A DNA stretch of 64,000 bases from JBQTIU01 sp052387815 (GCA_052387815.1 JBQTIU010000013.1:1-64000), one strand, 5' to 3'. Positions 16,333 through 25,679 are shown, counted from the first letter of the stretch. Notes: generated by a model not told the origin, from the letters alone. Program-made: numbers and translations.

Positions 16333-17286
16333 CTAGGGCGGCGGGACCGCCCCGGTCTGGGTGGCGATGAGGCCGTAATGTTCGATGCGCCGGTGCTTGG
16401 CGAAATTGAATATCGTCTCCTTGCCCACGACCGTGAGCTCGAGGTCCAGGTCGGCGACGATCAGCTCGTCGGCCTGGCTCAGCGCGATGGCCACGATCTC
16501 GCCCGAAGGCGCGATGATGCACGAGCCGCCGATCAGCTCCGAGCCCTCCTCCATCCCGGCCTTGGCGACCCCGACCACGAAGGTGCTGTTCTCATAGGCC
16601 CCGGCCTGCATGACGAGATGGTTGTGGAACATCCGCAGGTGGGCCGGCTCGTCGGCGCCCGTGCGCACCAGCACCGAGCCGTTGATCTGCGGCGTGTTGT
16701 AGCCGAGCAGCACTAGCTCGACGCCCTGCAAGCCCATCACGCGGTAGGTCTCGGACCAGCGGCGGTCGTTGCAGATGCACATGCCGACCACCGCCCCTTG
16801 GCTCCGCCACACCGGGAACCCGAGGTCGCCGGGCTCGAAATACCGCTTCTCGAGATGCTGGAAGGGGCGCAGCGGCTCGTACTCGGCGTGGCCCGGCAGG
16901 TGGATCTTGCGGTACTTGCCGGCCATCCGGCCGGCGGGATCGACGAGGATCGAGGTGTTGAAGCGGCGGGTCCGCCCGCCCTCGTGCGCCAGTTCCGCGT
17001 AGCCGAGGCAGAAGCCAATGCCGAGGCGGGCCGCCTCCGCGAATAGCGGCCTCGTGGCCGCGCTCGGCATCTCGCGCTCGAAGAACGAATCGATCTCGGC
17101 CTCATCGGTCATGAACCAGCGCGGGAAGAACGATGTGAGCGCCAGTTCCGGGAACACCGCCAGCTTGCAGCCCTTGGCGTGCGCTTGGCGCAACAGGTCG
17201 ATGAGCCGCGCGACGACCCGCTGCCGGCTGTCATTGCGGGCGATGGGGCCGAGCTGGGCGCCGCCCACCGTGAGAATGCGCGACAT
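16333..17286 (-). CDS. N-carbamoyl-D-amino-acid hydrolase (nitrilase superfamily)
   Basis: A 317-residue cytosolic enzyme closely resembling Agrobacterium D-carbamoylase, which hydrolyses N-carbamoyl-D-amino acids to D-amino acid, CO2 and ammonia. The nitrilase triad is present: E47 in FPELALTSFFPRW, Lys in KYRKIHLPGH (about 127) and Cys in GMCICNDRRW (about 172). The start at 17286 has an AGGAG site and gives the family length. It is divergent from the hydantoinase gene with a 200-base shared control region. Together they would turn hydantoins into D-amino acids. Confidence 0.9.
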   Translation of the reverse strand: MSRILTVGGAQLGPIARNDSRQRVVARLIDLLRQAHAKGCKLAVFPELALTSFFPRWFMTDEAEIDSFFEREMPSAATRPLFAEAARLGIGFCLGYAELAHEGGRTRRFNTSILVDPAGRMAGKYRKIHLPGHAEYEPLRPFQHLEKRYFEPGDLGFPVWRSQGAVVGMCICNDRRWSETYRVMGLQGVELVLLGYNTPQINGSVLVRTGADEPAHLRMFHNHLVMQAGAYENSTFVVGVAKAGMEEGSELIGGSCIIAPSGEIVAIALSQADELIVADLDLELTVVGKETIFNFAKHRRIEHYGLIATQTGAVPPP

Positions 17287-17487
17287 GGGGTCTCCTGTTC
17301 TCAACCGGCTGGGGCCGGCGCCCGACATCGTTTGGGCGCCGGGGCGGATCGATTATACTCGCCGCCAGTCGCGCTCGCCACGATCGGACACCGGGACGCC
17401 TCGCCCCTACAGTCGCCGATCCGAAGTGCTGTATCGCGACTCGCTGTTTTGCGAAGGTTGGCACTCGGCGGAAGGACGGGGGATGCC

Positions 17488-18930
17488 ATGGCGGACTTCG
17501 ATCTCGTCGTAAAGGGCGGCGTGGTGGCCACCGCGGCCGACGCCGTCAAGGCCGACATCGGCATCAAGGACGGGCGGATCGCGGCGCTGGCCGAGCGCCT
17601 GGCGGGCGGCGCCCGGACCATCGACGCCACGGGCAGGCTGGTGCTTCCGGGCGGCGTCGACGGGCACTGCCATTTCGACCAGCCGATGCGCGACGGCTCG
17701 GTGATGGCCGACGATTTCACCTCCGGCTCGCGCGCGGCGGCCTGCGGCGGGACGACCACCATCATTCCCTTCGCCTGCCAGGTCAAGGGCAAGAGCCTGC
17801 GCGAGGCGGTCAAGGATTACCACGCCCGGGCCGCCGGCAAGTCGCTGATCGACTACGCCTTCCACCTCATCGTCTCGGACCCCAGCCAGCAGGTTCTCGG
17901 CCAGGAGCTGCCGGCCCTCATCAAGGACGGCTACACCTCGTTCAAGATCTACATGACCTACGACGAATTGAAGCTCGACGACCGCCAGATCCTCGACGTG
18001 CTGGCGGTGGCGCGGGCCGAGGGCGCGATGGTGATGATGCACGCCGAGAATTCCGACTGCATCGCCTGGCTCACCCAGAGGCTCGAGCTCGCCGGACGCA
18101 CCGCGCCCAAGTACCATGCCGCCTCGCGGCCGATGGCGGTCGAGCGCGAGGCGACCCACCGCGCGATCGCGCTCGCCGAGCTCCTCGACGTGCCGATCCT
18201 CATCGTCCATGTCTCGGGCCGCGAGGCGGTCGAGCAGATTCGCTGGGCGCAGGCGCGCGGCCTCAGGATCTATGCCGAGACCTGCCCGCAATACCTGTTC
18301 CTGTCCGAGGACGATCTCGGCAAGGACGGGATGGAGGGCGCCAAGTGCATCTGCAGCCCGCCGCCGCGCGACAAGGCGAACCAGGAGGCGATCTGGGACG
18401 GGCTGACGGGCGGCGTGTTCCAGATCTTCTCCTCCGACCATGCGCCGTTCCGCTTCCGCGACCCCAAGGGCAAGCTACGGGCCGGCGCGAAGGCCCCCTT
18501 CCGGCAGGTGCCGAACGGCATTCCCGGGGTCGAGACGCGCCTTCCCCTCCTGTTCTCGGAGGGCGTGGGCAAGCAGCGCCTCACGCTCGAGCACTTCGTG
18601 GCCTTGACGGCGACCACCCCCGCGAAGATGTACGGGCTCCATCCCCGCAAGGGCACGATCGCGATCGGCGCCGACGCCGATCTGGCGATCTGGGACCCCG
18701 AGCGCAAGGTCAAGATCGCCAACCGGAACCTCCACCACAACGTCGATTACACGCCGTATGAAGGCATGACGGTGACCGGTTGGCCGGTCACCACCTTGTC
18801 GCGGGGCGAGGTCGTGTGGCAGGACGGCGAGGTCAAGGGCACGCCCGGCCACGGCCGGTTCCTGTCGTGCGACCCCCCCGCGCCGGCCGTCCCCAAACGC
18901 CGCGCCATCGTCGATCGGGCGCTCATCTAA
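17488..18930 (+). CDS. hydA: Dihydropyrimidinase / D-hydantoinase
   Basis: A 480-residue zinc amidohydrolase. Metal ligands are seen in GGVDGHCHFD (HxH, about 54-63), the carboxylated Lys in SFKIYMTY (about 150), His in VMMHAEN and in LIVHVSGREA, and the Asp in SSDHAPF (about 315). Residues after 460 match the family tail. It opens 5,6-dihydropyrimidines and 5-substituted hydantoins to N-carbamoyl amino acids. The partner carbamoylase is divergent, the MFS gene follows 25 bases later, and a racemase and MMSDH lie within 4 kb. The start at 17488 is the conserved MADFDLVVKGG. Confidence 0.92.
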   Translation: MADFDLVVKGGVVATAADAVKADIGIKDGRIAALAERLAGGARTIDATGRLVLPGGVDGHCHFDQPMRDGSVMADDFTSGSRAAACGGTTTIIPFACQVKGKSLREAVKDYHARAAGKSLIDYAFHLIVSDPSQQVLGQELPALIKDGYTSFKIYMTYDELKLDDRQILDVLAVARAEGAMVMMHAENSDCIAWLTQRLELAGRTAPKYHAASRPMAVEREATHRAIALAELLDVPILIVHVSGREAVEQIRWAQARGLRIYAETCPQYLFLSEDDLGKDGMEGAKCICSPPPRDKANQEAIWDGLTGGVFQIFSSDHAPFRFRDPKGKLRAGAKAPFRQVPNGIPGVETRLPLLFSEGVGKQRLTLEHFVALTATTPAKMYGLHPRKGTIAIGADADLAIWDPERKVKIANRNLHHNVDYTPYEGMTVTGWPVTTLSRGEVVWQDGEVKGTPGHGRFLSCDPPAPAVPKRRAIVDRALI

Positions 18931-18955
18931 GGGGGCAGCGGCGCCGGCCCCGGGC

Positions 18956-20176
18956 GTGGCCGGGCAAGCGGGCGCGAAGCCGCGGCCGGTCATGCCCGTC
19001 GGTGGAAAAGCTCCCTCCGCCATCCCCCGCGGCATCTGGGCGCTCGGCTTCGTCAGCTTGTTCATGGACCTCTCCTCGGAGATGATCCATGGCCTGTTGC
19101 CGGTGTTCCTGGTCGTGGGCCTGGGCGCCAGCGCGCTCGCCGTCGGCCTCATCGAGGGCATCGCCGAGGCGACGGCCTCGATCGTCAGGATTTTCTCCGG
19201 CGCGCTCAGCGATTATCTCGGCCGGCGCAAGGCGCTCGTGGTCCTGGGCTACGGCCTCGCGGCGGCGACCAAGCCGCTGTTCCCGCTCGCCGCTTCGCTC
19301 GAATGGGTGTTCGTGGCGCGTTTCCTCGACCGCGCGGCCAAGGGCATCCGCGGCGCCCCGCGCGATGCGCTCATAGCCGACCTCGCGCCCGTGCCCTTGC
19401 GGGGCGCCGCCTACGGGCTGCGCCAGTCGCTCGATACGGTGGGCGCCGTCGCGGGGCCGCTCATCGCCATTGCGCTGATGATCGTTCTCGACGGCGACAT
19501 CCGCTTGGTGTTCTGGATCGCCGCCGTGCCGGCGATCCTCTCGGTCGCCATCCTGGTCTTGGGCGTGGCGGAACCCGCGCGCGATACCGCCCCCGCGAGG
19601 CCGCCGGCGTGGGGGCTCGACGGGCGGCGCCTGGGGCTGGCGTTCTGGTGGGTGGTCGCGGTCGGCGCCGTCCTCACCTTCGCGCGCTTCAGCGAGGCGT
19701 TCCTGGTGCTGCGGGCGGAGAACGTCGGCCTGCCGGTCGCCCTCGTGCCGCTGGTGCTGGTGGTCATGAGCGCCACCTACGCGGCCTCGGCCTATCCGGC
19801 GGGCCTCATATCGGACCGCATCGACCGGCGAACGGTGCTGGCGGCGGGCTTCGCGGTCCTGATCGGCGCCGACTTGGTCCTCGCGTTCGCGGAGCGCGCG
19901 TGGCAGGCGCTCGCGGGGGCGGCGCTGTGGGGCTTGCACATGGGTCTGACGCAAGGGCTGCTCGCCGCGCTGGTCGCCGACACCTCCCCGCCCGCCCTGC
20001 GCGGCACCGCGTTCGGGCTCTTCAACCTGGTGAGCGGAGTATTCGTGCTCGCCGCCAGCCTGCTCGCCGGCTGGCTGTGGGACCTTTACGGGCCGGCGGC
20101 GGCGTTTCTCGCCGGCGCCGCGCTCACCGCGCTCGCGCTCGTCTTGCTGATGCTCGCGCCTTGGCGAGGGCGGTGA
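18956..20176 (+). CDS. MFS transporter
   Basis: About 406 residues with 12 predicted helices. The conserved opening IPRGIWALGFVSLFMDLSSEMIHGLLPVFL and the loop GALSDYLGRRKALVVLGYGLAAATKP place it in a bacterial MFS group of unknown substrate. Starts at GTG 18956 and ATG 18992 are both possible; neither has a strong ribosome site, and family length fits the ATG slightly better. It follows the hydantoinase by 25 bases. Uptake or export of hydantoins or amino acids is a guess from this position. Confidence 0.82.
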   Translation: MAGQAGAKPRPVMPVGGKAPSAIPRGIWALGFVSLFMDLSSEMIHGLLPVFLVVGLGASALAVGLIEGIAEATASIVRIFSGALSDYLGRRKALVVLGYGLAAATKPLFPLAASLEWVFVARFLDRAAKGIRGAPRDALIADLAPVPLRGAAYGLRQSLDTVGAVAGPLIAIALMIVLDGDIRLVFWIAAVPAILSVAILVLGVAEPARDTAPARPPAWGLDGRRLGLAFWWVVAVGAVLTFARFSEAFLVLRAENVGLPVALVPLVLVVMSATYAASAYPAGLISDRIDRRTVLAAGFAVLIGADLVLAFAERAWQALAGAALWGLHMGLTQGLLAALVADTSPPALRGTAFGLFNLVSGVFVLAASLLAGWLWDLYGPAAAFLAGAALTALALVLLMLAPWRGR

Positions 20177-20229
20177 TGCGGCGGGGCGACGGCGATGCGC
20201 ACGGCGTCGAGATCGTCGACGATCACTGA
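20176..20229 (+). pseudogene. C-terminal sliver of a HigB-type toxin gene
   Basis: Right after the MFS stop, one frame reads RRGDGDAHGVEIVDDH and then TGA. This matches the end of HigB/RelE-family toxins (typically DGDAYDVEIVDYH). It lies 11 bases before the HigA antitoxin start, which is the usual higBA order. The remaining 75 or so residues of the toxin are gone, replaced by the MFS gene. Only the last 17 codons survive. Confidence 0.6.
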
Positions 20230-20240
20230 GGAGCCGGAGC

Positions 20241-20552
20241 ATGCGTGTGCGCAAGAAGGAATTGCTGCCCAACCCTCACCCCGGCGAAATCCTCCTCGAG
20301 GAGTTCATGGCGCCGCTCGCTTTGAGCCAAAACGCGCTCGCCCGCGCGCTCAAGGTGCCGCCGCGGCGCATCAACGAGATCGTGCTCGGCAAGCCGGCGA
20401 TCAGCGCCGATACGGACCTGCGCCTGTGCCGCTTCTTCCGCATGTTGGACGGGTTCTTCCTGCGGCTGCAGATGGCCTACGAGCTCGAGCAGGCGAGACG
20501 CGAACGAGGACGCCGGATCCGGCGCGAGGCGATGCCGCGCCGGGCGGCGTGA
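20241..20552 (+). CDS. higA: HigA-family antitoxin (orphan)
   Basis: A 103-residue XRE-type helix-turn-helix protein. The HigA signature is complete: NPHPGEILLEEFMAPLALSQ, then ALARALKVPPRRINEIVLGK, then AISADTDLRLCRFFR. In type II modules HigA neutralises the HigB mRNA-cleaving toxin and represses their operon. Here the toxin gene in front has been lost save for a short tail, so the protein may now act only as a regulator, possibly cross-acting on another HigB. The basic C-terminal tail (RRERGRRIRREAMPRRAA) is longer than usual. Confidence 0.88.
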   Translation: MRVRKKELLPNPHPGEILLEEFMAPLALSQNALARALKVPPRRINEIVLGKPAISADTDLRLCRFFRMLDGFFLRLQMAYELEQARRERGRRIRREAMPRRAA

Positions 20553-20583
20553 ATCCCGCGCGCGCCGGCGCTGCTTCGCCCCC

Positions 20584-22077
20584 TCACCGCAGGGTCGGCA
20601 TGACGTACTCGGCGCCGGCGCGGATGCCGGTCGGCCAGCGCGCGGTCGTGGTCTTGAGCTTGGTGTAGAAGCCGACCGCCTCGGGCCCGTAGGCGTTGCG
20701 GTCGCCGAACAGCGAGCGCTTCCAGCCGCCGAAGGAATGGAAGGCCATCGGCACCGGGATCGGCACGTTGATGCCGACCATGCCGGCCTTGACCTCGTGG
20801 GCGAAGGTGCGGGCGGCATCCCCGTCGCGGGTGAAGATGGCGGCGCCGTTGCCGTATTCGTGCTCGCTCGTCATCTTGAGCGCGGCCTCGAAGTCGGGCG
20901 CTCGCACCACCGCCAGCACGGGGCCGAAGATCTCCTCCTTGTAGATGCGCATGTCGGTGGTGACGTGGTCGAACAGGCAGCCGCCGAGGAAGAAGCCGTT
21001 GTCGTAGCCCTGCAGCCGGAGGCCGCGGCCGTCGACCGCCAGCTTCGCCCCTTCCTTGACGCCGAGATCGACATAGCCACGGACCTTGTCGAGATGCTGG
21101 CGGGTGACCAGCGGGCCCATCTCGGAGTCGGGGTCCATGCCGGGGCCGACCTTGAGCTTGCGCACCCGGGGCGCGAGCCGCTCCATCAACGCCGCGCCGG
21201 CCGACCCGACCGCCACCGCCACCGACACCGCCATGCAGCGCTCGCCCGCCGACCCGTAGCCGGCGCCCATCAGCGCGTCGATCGCCTGGTCGAAATCGGC
21301 GTCCGGCATCACCACCATGTGGTTCTTGGCCCCGCACAGCGCCTGCACGCGCTTGCCGTGCGCGCAGCCGGTCCTGTACACGTATTCGCCGACCGCCGCC
21401 GAGCCGACGAAGCTCACCGCCGCGACGCCGGGATCGGTCAGCAGCGCATCGACCGCTTCCTTGTCGCCGTTGACCACGTTGAGCACCCCGTCGGGAAAGC
21501 CGGCCTCCTTGGCCAGTTCGGCGAGGCGCAGCGGGCAGGACGGATCCTTCTCCGAGGGCTTGAGGACGAACGTGTTGCCGCACGCCACCGCTAAGGGGAA
21601 CATCCACATCGGCACCATGGCCGGGAAGTTGAACGGGGTGATGCCGGCGCACACGCCCAAGGGCTGGCGGATCGACCAGCTATCGATGTTGCGGCCGACA
21701 TTGTCGCTGAACTCGCCCTTGAGCAAGTGCGGGATGCCGCACGCGAACTCCACCACCTCGAGGCCGCGGGTGACCGAGCCCTTGGCGTCCTCGAAGGTCT
21801 TGCCGTGCTCGGCGGTGACCAGCGCGCCCAATTCCTCGCGGTGGCGCTCGATGAGCTCCTTGAACTTGAACAGGACCCGCGCGCGGGTGAGCGGCGGCGT
21901 CGCCGCCCAGACCGGGAACGCCGCAGCGGCGGCGGCGATCGCGCCCCTGACCTCGGCGGGGCTGGCGAAGGCGACTTCCCCGGTGCGCTCGCCGGTCGCC
22001 GGGTTGAACACCTCGCCCGCCCGCCCGCTCGCGCCCGCCACCAGGCGGCCGGCGATGAAATGGCCGAGAGTCGTCAT
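20584..22077 (-). CDS. mmsA: Methylmalonate-semialdehyde dehydrogenase (CoA-acylating)
   Basis: A 497-residue aldehyde dehydrogenase of the MmsA/IolA type. The catalytic Cys lies in GERCMAVSVAVAVG (about 286), and Asn in ITPFNFPAMVPMWMFP (about 155). The motif FTGSxxVG appears as FVGSAAVGEYVY. CoA-acylating members turn methylmalonate or malonate semialdehyde into propionyl-CoA or acetyl-CoA in valine, inositol and beta-alanine breakdown. Being close to dihydropyrimidinase, it could finish beta-alanine made from uracil, although the neighbouring carbamoylase is of the D-amino-acid type. It converges on higA. Confidence 0.92.
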   Translation of the reverse strand: MTTLGHFIAGRLVAGASGRAGEVFNPATGERTGEVAFASPAEVRGAIAAAAAAFPVWAATPPLTRARVLFKFKELIERHREELGALVTAEHGKTFEDAKGSVTRGLEVVEFACGIPHLLKGEFSDNVGRNIDSWSIRQPLGVCAGITPFNFPAMVPMWMFPLAVACGNTFVLKPSEKDPSCPLRLAELAKEAGFPDGVLNVVNGDKEAVDALLTDPGVAAVSFVGSAAVGEYVYRTGCAHGKRVQALCGAKNHMVVMPDADFDQAIDALMGAGYGSAGERCMAVSVAVAVGSAGAALMERLAPRVRKLKVGPGMDPDSEMGPLVTRQHLDKVRGYVDLGVKEGAKLAVDGRGLRLQGYDNGFFLGGCLFDHVTTDMRIYKEEIFGPVLAVVRAPDFEAALKMTSEHEYGNGAAIFTRDGDAARTFAHEVKAGMVGINVPIPVPMAFHSFGGWKRSLFGDRNAYGPEAVGFYTKLKTTTARWPTGIRAGAEYVMPTLR

Positions 22078-22223
22078 CGCTCGCTATCCTTCCCTGGCGG
22101 CCCCCCGGGGACCATCGTCGGCTCCCAGCCTGCGCCCCGGGGCAGGGAGGCGTCAATAGCGAGGCGGGTTGCGGCGACGGCCTTGGCTCGACCATGGCGG
22201 CGCCGGCAAGCGAGGGGAATGGC

Positions 22224-22925
22224 ATGACCGCTGCGGAGGAAAAGGCACGGCTCGGCATTTTGATGCTCGAGACGCGCTGCCCGCGTCTGGCGGGCGATAT
22301 CGGCAACCCCGCGACCTTTCCCTTTCCGGTCATCACCAGGGTCGTGCCCGGCGCCGCGCCCGAGCGCGTGGTGCGGCGGGCCGCCGAGGGCCTCTTGGGC
22401 GCCTTCCTCGACGCCGCCTCGGAGCTGGTGGCCGCCGGCGCCGACGGCCTCGCCACGAGCTGCGGTTTCCTATCGCTCTACCAGCGCCAACTCGCGGGCC
22501 GCGCCGGCGTGCCGGTCGCGACCTCGAGCCTGATGCAAGTGCCGGTCGTCCAAGGCCTGCTGCCGCCGGGCCAGCTCGTGGGCGTGCTCACCGTCGATGC
22601 CGCGAGCCTCTCGCCAGCGCACCTCGAGGCGGTCGGCGCCGACCCCTCGACCCCGGTCATGGGCACCGAGGGCGGGCGCGAGTTCACCCGCGTCTTCCTC
22701 GGCGACTTGCCGGAGCTCGACCGCGAAGCGGCGGAACGCGACATCATCGAGGCCGGCCGCGCGCTGGTGGCCCGGCACCCGCGCGTCGGCGCCATCGTCC
22801 TCGAATGCACCAACATGGCGCCTTACGCGCGCGCGCTCCGCGACCGGCTCGGCCTGCCGGTCTTCGACATCACCAGCTTCATCGCCTGGTTCCACGCCGG
22901 ACTGAAGCCGCGGGACTGGCGCTAG
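22224..22925 (+). CDS. Asp/Glu/hydantoin racemase family protein
   Basis: A 233-residue protein with the two-Cys arrangement of aspartate/glutamate/hydantoin racemases: Cys in LATSCGFLS (about 83) and Cys in IVLECTNMAPYA (about 194). The start at 22224 follows a GAGGGG site. It may racemise hydantoins or amino acids so that the D-specific hydantoinase pathway can use both forms. That role is inferred from the module 4-6 kb upstream; the gene itself is divergent from mmsA and followed by genes on the other strand. Confidence 0.75.
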   Translation: MTAAEEKARLGILMLETRCPRLAGDIGNPATFPFPVITRVVPGAAPERVVRRAAEGLLGAFLDAASELVAAGADGLATSCGFLSLYQRQLAGRAGVPVATSSLMQVPVVQGLLPPGQLVGVLTVDAASLSPAHLEAVGADPSTPVMGTEGGREFTRVFLGDLPELDREAAERDIIEAGRALVARHPRVGAIVLECTNMAPYARALRDRLGLPVFDITSFIAWFHAGLKPRDWR

Positions 22926-22958
22926 CGCCCGCTAGGGCGACGTTGCGACGACCCCCCG

Positions 22959-24308
22959 CTATTCGTGGCGCAGCGCGACGATCGGGTCGAGGCGAGCGGC
23001 CTGGTGCGCCGGGTACCAGCCGAACAGGACGCCGACCGCGCCGGCGAAGGCGAAGGCGATGAGGATGGCCGGCGGCTCGACGATGGGCTCGACATCGACG
23101 ACGTGGGCGACGGTCGAGCTGGCGGCAAGCCCGAGCATCACCCCCGCGGCGCCGCCGATCAGCGACAGCGTCACGGCTTCGATCAGGAACTGCCGCAGGA
23201 TGTCCCGCCGCCGGGCGCCAACCGCCATCCGAAGGCCGATCTCCTGCCGGCGCTCGGTCACCGACACCAGCATGATGTTCATGATGCCGATTCCGCCGAC
23301 CACCAGCGACACCGCGGCGATGGTCGCCAGCATGGCGGCGAGCGTCGCCGCCGAGGCCTTGCGCGCCTCGGCGATTTCGGCGTGGTTGCGGACCTGGAAA
23401 TCGTCCGGCGCGCCCGGGGCCAAGCGATGGCGCTGGCGCAACAGGCGGGCGACCTCGTCCTCGGCCACGGCCACCGACGCGGCATCCCGGGCCTTGACGA
23501 CGATCGCGTCGACGCCGCGCACCGGAAACTCGTTGAGGTTGATGACCCGCCGGCGCGCCAGGCCGCCGTCGCCGTCCGGCGCCGGGCCCGGGCCGGCAAA
23601 CCGCGCCCGGCCGGAAATCGCGCTCACCGGGCGCGCGCTTTCCGCCGTGCGGGCCGTGGTCATGCTGCGGCGCGCGGTCGAGATCGGCACGTAGACGACA
23701 TCGTCGTAATCCTGGCCCGAGGCGCTTTGCCCCTTGCCCTCGAGCACCCCGGCGACGACGAAGGGCACGTTGCGCAGGCGCAACGTTTCGCCCACCGGAT
23801 TGTCGTCGCCGAACAGCATGAAGGCGACGGTTTGCCCGAGCAAGGCCACCTTCGCGGCGCGGTCCACGTCCTCGTGGGCGAGCGCGCGGCCGTGGCCCAC
23901 ATCCCAGTTGCGGGCGACCAGGAACTCCGGGTCGATGCCGTGGATGCGGGTCGACCAATTGCGGTTGCCGCGGATCGCCTGGCCGCGACCCCACCACATC
24001 ACGCCGGCCACTTCCACGGCCGGGATCTGGTCCTGGATGGCGGCGGCATCGTCCTCGGTGAGCGTCATGCGCGACCCGGCCCCCAGCCGGGCGCCGGTGG
24101 CAGTCGCGGTGCCGGGCGAGACGGTGATCAGGTTCGAGCCCAGGCGCTCGATCTGCTGGGCGACCTGCACCTGGCTGCCGGCGCCGATCGCCACCATGAC
24201 GATCACCGCCGCGACGCCGATGACGATGCCGAGCATGGTGAGCGCGCTGCGCAGCCGGTTGCTCCACAGCGCGTCGAGCGCAGCCGACAGGGCCATGAGC
24301 GCGCTCAT
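22959..24308 (-). CDS. MacB-like ABC transporter permease (FtsX domain)
   Basis: A 449-residue inner-membrane protein. One helix at about 19-42 (RSALTMLGIVIGVAAVIVMVAIG) is followed by a large periplasmic MacB_PCD domain (about 45-300). Three C-terminal helices contain the FtsX motif GGIGIMNIMLVSVTERRQEIGLRMAVGAR. Such permeases pair with a separate ATPase and a membrane-fusion protein to export peptides, macrolides or lipoproteins. The fusion protein is encoded 9 bases upstream, but no ATP-binding subunit is present here. Confidence 0.88.
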   Translation of the reverse strand: MSALMALSAALDALWSNRLRSALTMLGIVIGVAAVIVMVAIGAGSQVQVAQQIERLGSNLITVSPGTATATGARLGAGSRMTLTEDDAAAIQDQIPAVEVAGVMWWGRGQAIRGNRNWSTRIHGIDPEFLVARNWDVGHGRALAHEDVDRAAKVALLGQTVAFMLFGDDNPVGETLRLRNVPFVVAGVLEGKGQSASGQDYDDVVYVPISTARRSMTTARTAESARPVSAISGRARFAGPGPAPDGDGGLARRRVINLNEFPVRGVDAIVVKARDAASVAVAEDEVARLLRQRHRLAPGAPDDFQVRNHAEIAEARKASAATLAAMLATIAAVSLVVGGIGIMNIMLVSVTERRQEIGLRMAVGARRRDILRQFLIEAVTLSLIGGAAGVMLGLAASSTVAHVVDVEPIVEPPAILIAFAFAGAVGVLFGWYPAHQAARLDPIVALRHE

Positions 24309-24317
24309 CGTTGGCTC

Positions 24318-25679
24318 TCAATAGCGCGGCAACAGCGACAACCGCCGTCCGGCCTTGGGCGCGCGCATGATGCCGACGACGACCCGGTCGCCGGCCGCAA
24401 GCGCGCCGTCGAGGACGTGCGTGAACGTGCCGTCGCTGGCCCCGAGCCTCACCCGGACCGGTTGCAATTCGTCGTCCGGCCCCAGGGTGAAGACCTGCCC
24501 CGCCCGCGGCGGGGAATCCTCCGTCCGCCGGGCGCGGCCCGCCTCGCGCGCCTCGGGCCGCGGCGGCCGGAACCGCAGGGCGGCGTTGGGCACCTTGACG
24601 ATGCCCTCGAGGCGGTCGGTGAGGATGTGGACGTTCGCGGTCATGCCGGGCAGCAATTTGAGCTGGTCGTTGCGCGCCGAGATGACGACGATGTAGGTGA
24701 CGACGTTCTGGACGAGCTGCGGCGCCTTGCGGATCTGCACCACCTCGCCCGCGAAGGGTTGGCCGGGGAACGAGGCGACCGTGAAGCTCGCCGTCTGGCC
24801 GAGCGCGATGCGGCCGATATCGGCCTCGTCGATGTAGCTTTCGACCTGCAGGCGCGCCAGGTCCTGGGCGATGGTGAACAGGGTCGGCGCCTGCAGGCTG
24901 GCGGCGACGGTCTGGCCGACATCGACGTTGCGCTCGACGACGATGCCCTCGATCGGCGCCGTGATCTCGGTGCGGTCGAGGTCGACCCGGGCGTGGCGCA
25001 GTCCGGCCTCCTTCTGGAGATGGATCCCTTGGGCGACTTGGATGTGGACCTCCGCCGCCAGCGCCGCCGCTTGAGCCGCGGCGATGCTCGCCGCCTGGGC
25101 GCGCTCCTGGGCCTGGGCGGCGGCGAGCGCCGCCGCGGCGCGGTCGAGGTCGGCCTGGGCGCGCTCGCGTTCGGCTGCCGCGACGAAGTCGCTGCGTCCC
25201 GGACCCATCTTGCGGGCGAGCTCGCGGCCCGCCAGCTCGGCCGCGACCCGGGCGCCGTCGCTCTGCGCGCGCAGGACCGCGGCTTGCGCGCGCGCATGCT
25301 CGGCGTCGGCGCGCGCGCGCGCGAGCTGCACCTTGGCCGCCGCGATGCCGGCGCGCGCCATTTCGAGCTCCGCGCTCGCCTCGTCGACCCTGGCGGCGAA
25401 GGTCTCGGGCGCGATGCGGGCGATCACCGCGCCGCGCCGCACCAGCGAGTTGAAATCGGCGTGGAGCTCGCGGATCTGCCCCGAGACTTGCGAGCCGACC
25501 TGGACCAGCGCCACCGCATTCACGGTCCCGGTTGCCGACACCGTGAGGCTGAGCGCACCCCGCACCACCTCCTCGGTGCGGTAGGAGGCCGCGCCCTCGT
25601 CGCCGAAATAGGCATAGCCGGCGCCCGCGGCGCCGGCCGCGGCGATGGCGGCGAGGAGCGCTTTGAGGCGCCAAGTCAT
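24318..25679 (-). CDS. MacA-like HlyD-family periplasmic adaptor
   Basis: A 453-residue membrane-fusion protein. An N-terminal anchor helix (about 5-23) comes first. A lipoyl-like half follows (VSATGTVNAVALVQVGSQVSGQIRELHADFNSLVRRG), then a long coiled-coil hairpin rich in Ala, Arg and Gln (about 80-220). The second lipoyl half and beta-barrel carry DRTEITAPIEGIVVERNVDVGQTV (shown in part here). It would link the inner-membrane permease to an outer-membrane channel. The Met at 25679 was chosen because it starts the anchor; longer in-frame sequence upstream lacks homology. Confidence 0.85.
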   Translation of the reverse strand: MTWRLKALLAAIAAAGAAGAGYAYFGDEGAASYRTEEVVRGALSLTVSATGTVNAVALVQVGSQVSGQIRELHADFNSLVRRGAVIARIAPETFAARVDEASAELEMARAGIAAAKVQLARARADAEHARAQAAVLRAQSDGARVAAELAGRELARKMGPGRSDFVAAAERERAQADLDRAAAALAAAQAQERAQAASIAAAQAAALAAEVHIQVAQGIHLQKEAGLRHARVDLDRTEITAPIEGIVVERNVDVGQTVAASLQAPTLFTIAQDLARLQVESYIDEADIGRIALGQTASFTVASFPGQPFAGEVVQIRKAPQLVQNVVTYIVVISARNDQLKLLPGMTANVHILTDRLEGIVKVPNAALRFRPPRPEAREAGRARRTEDSPPRAGQVFTLGPDDELQPVRVRLGASDGTFTHVLDGALAAGDRVVVGIMRAPKAGRRLSLLPRY

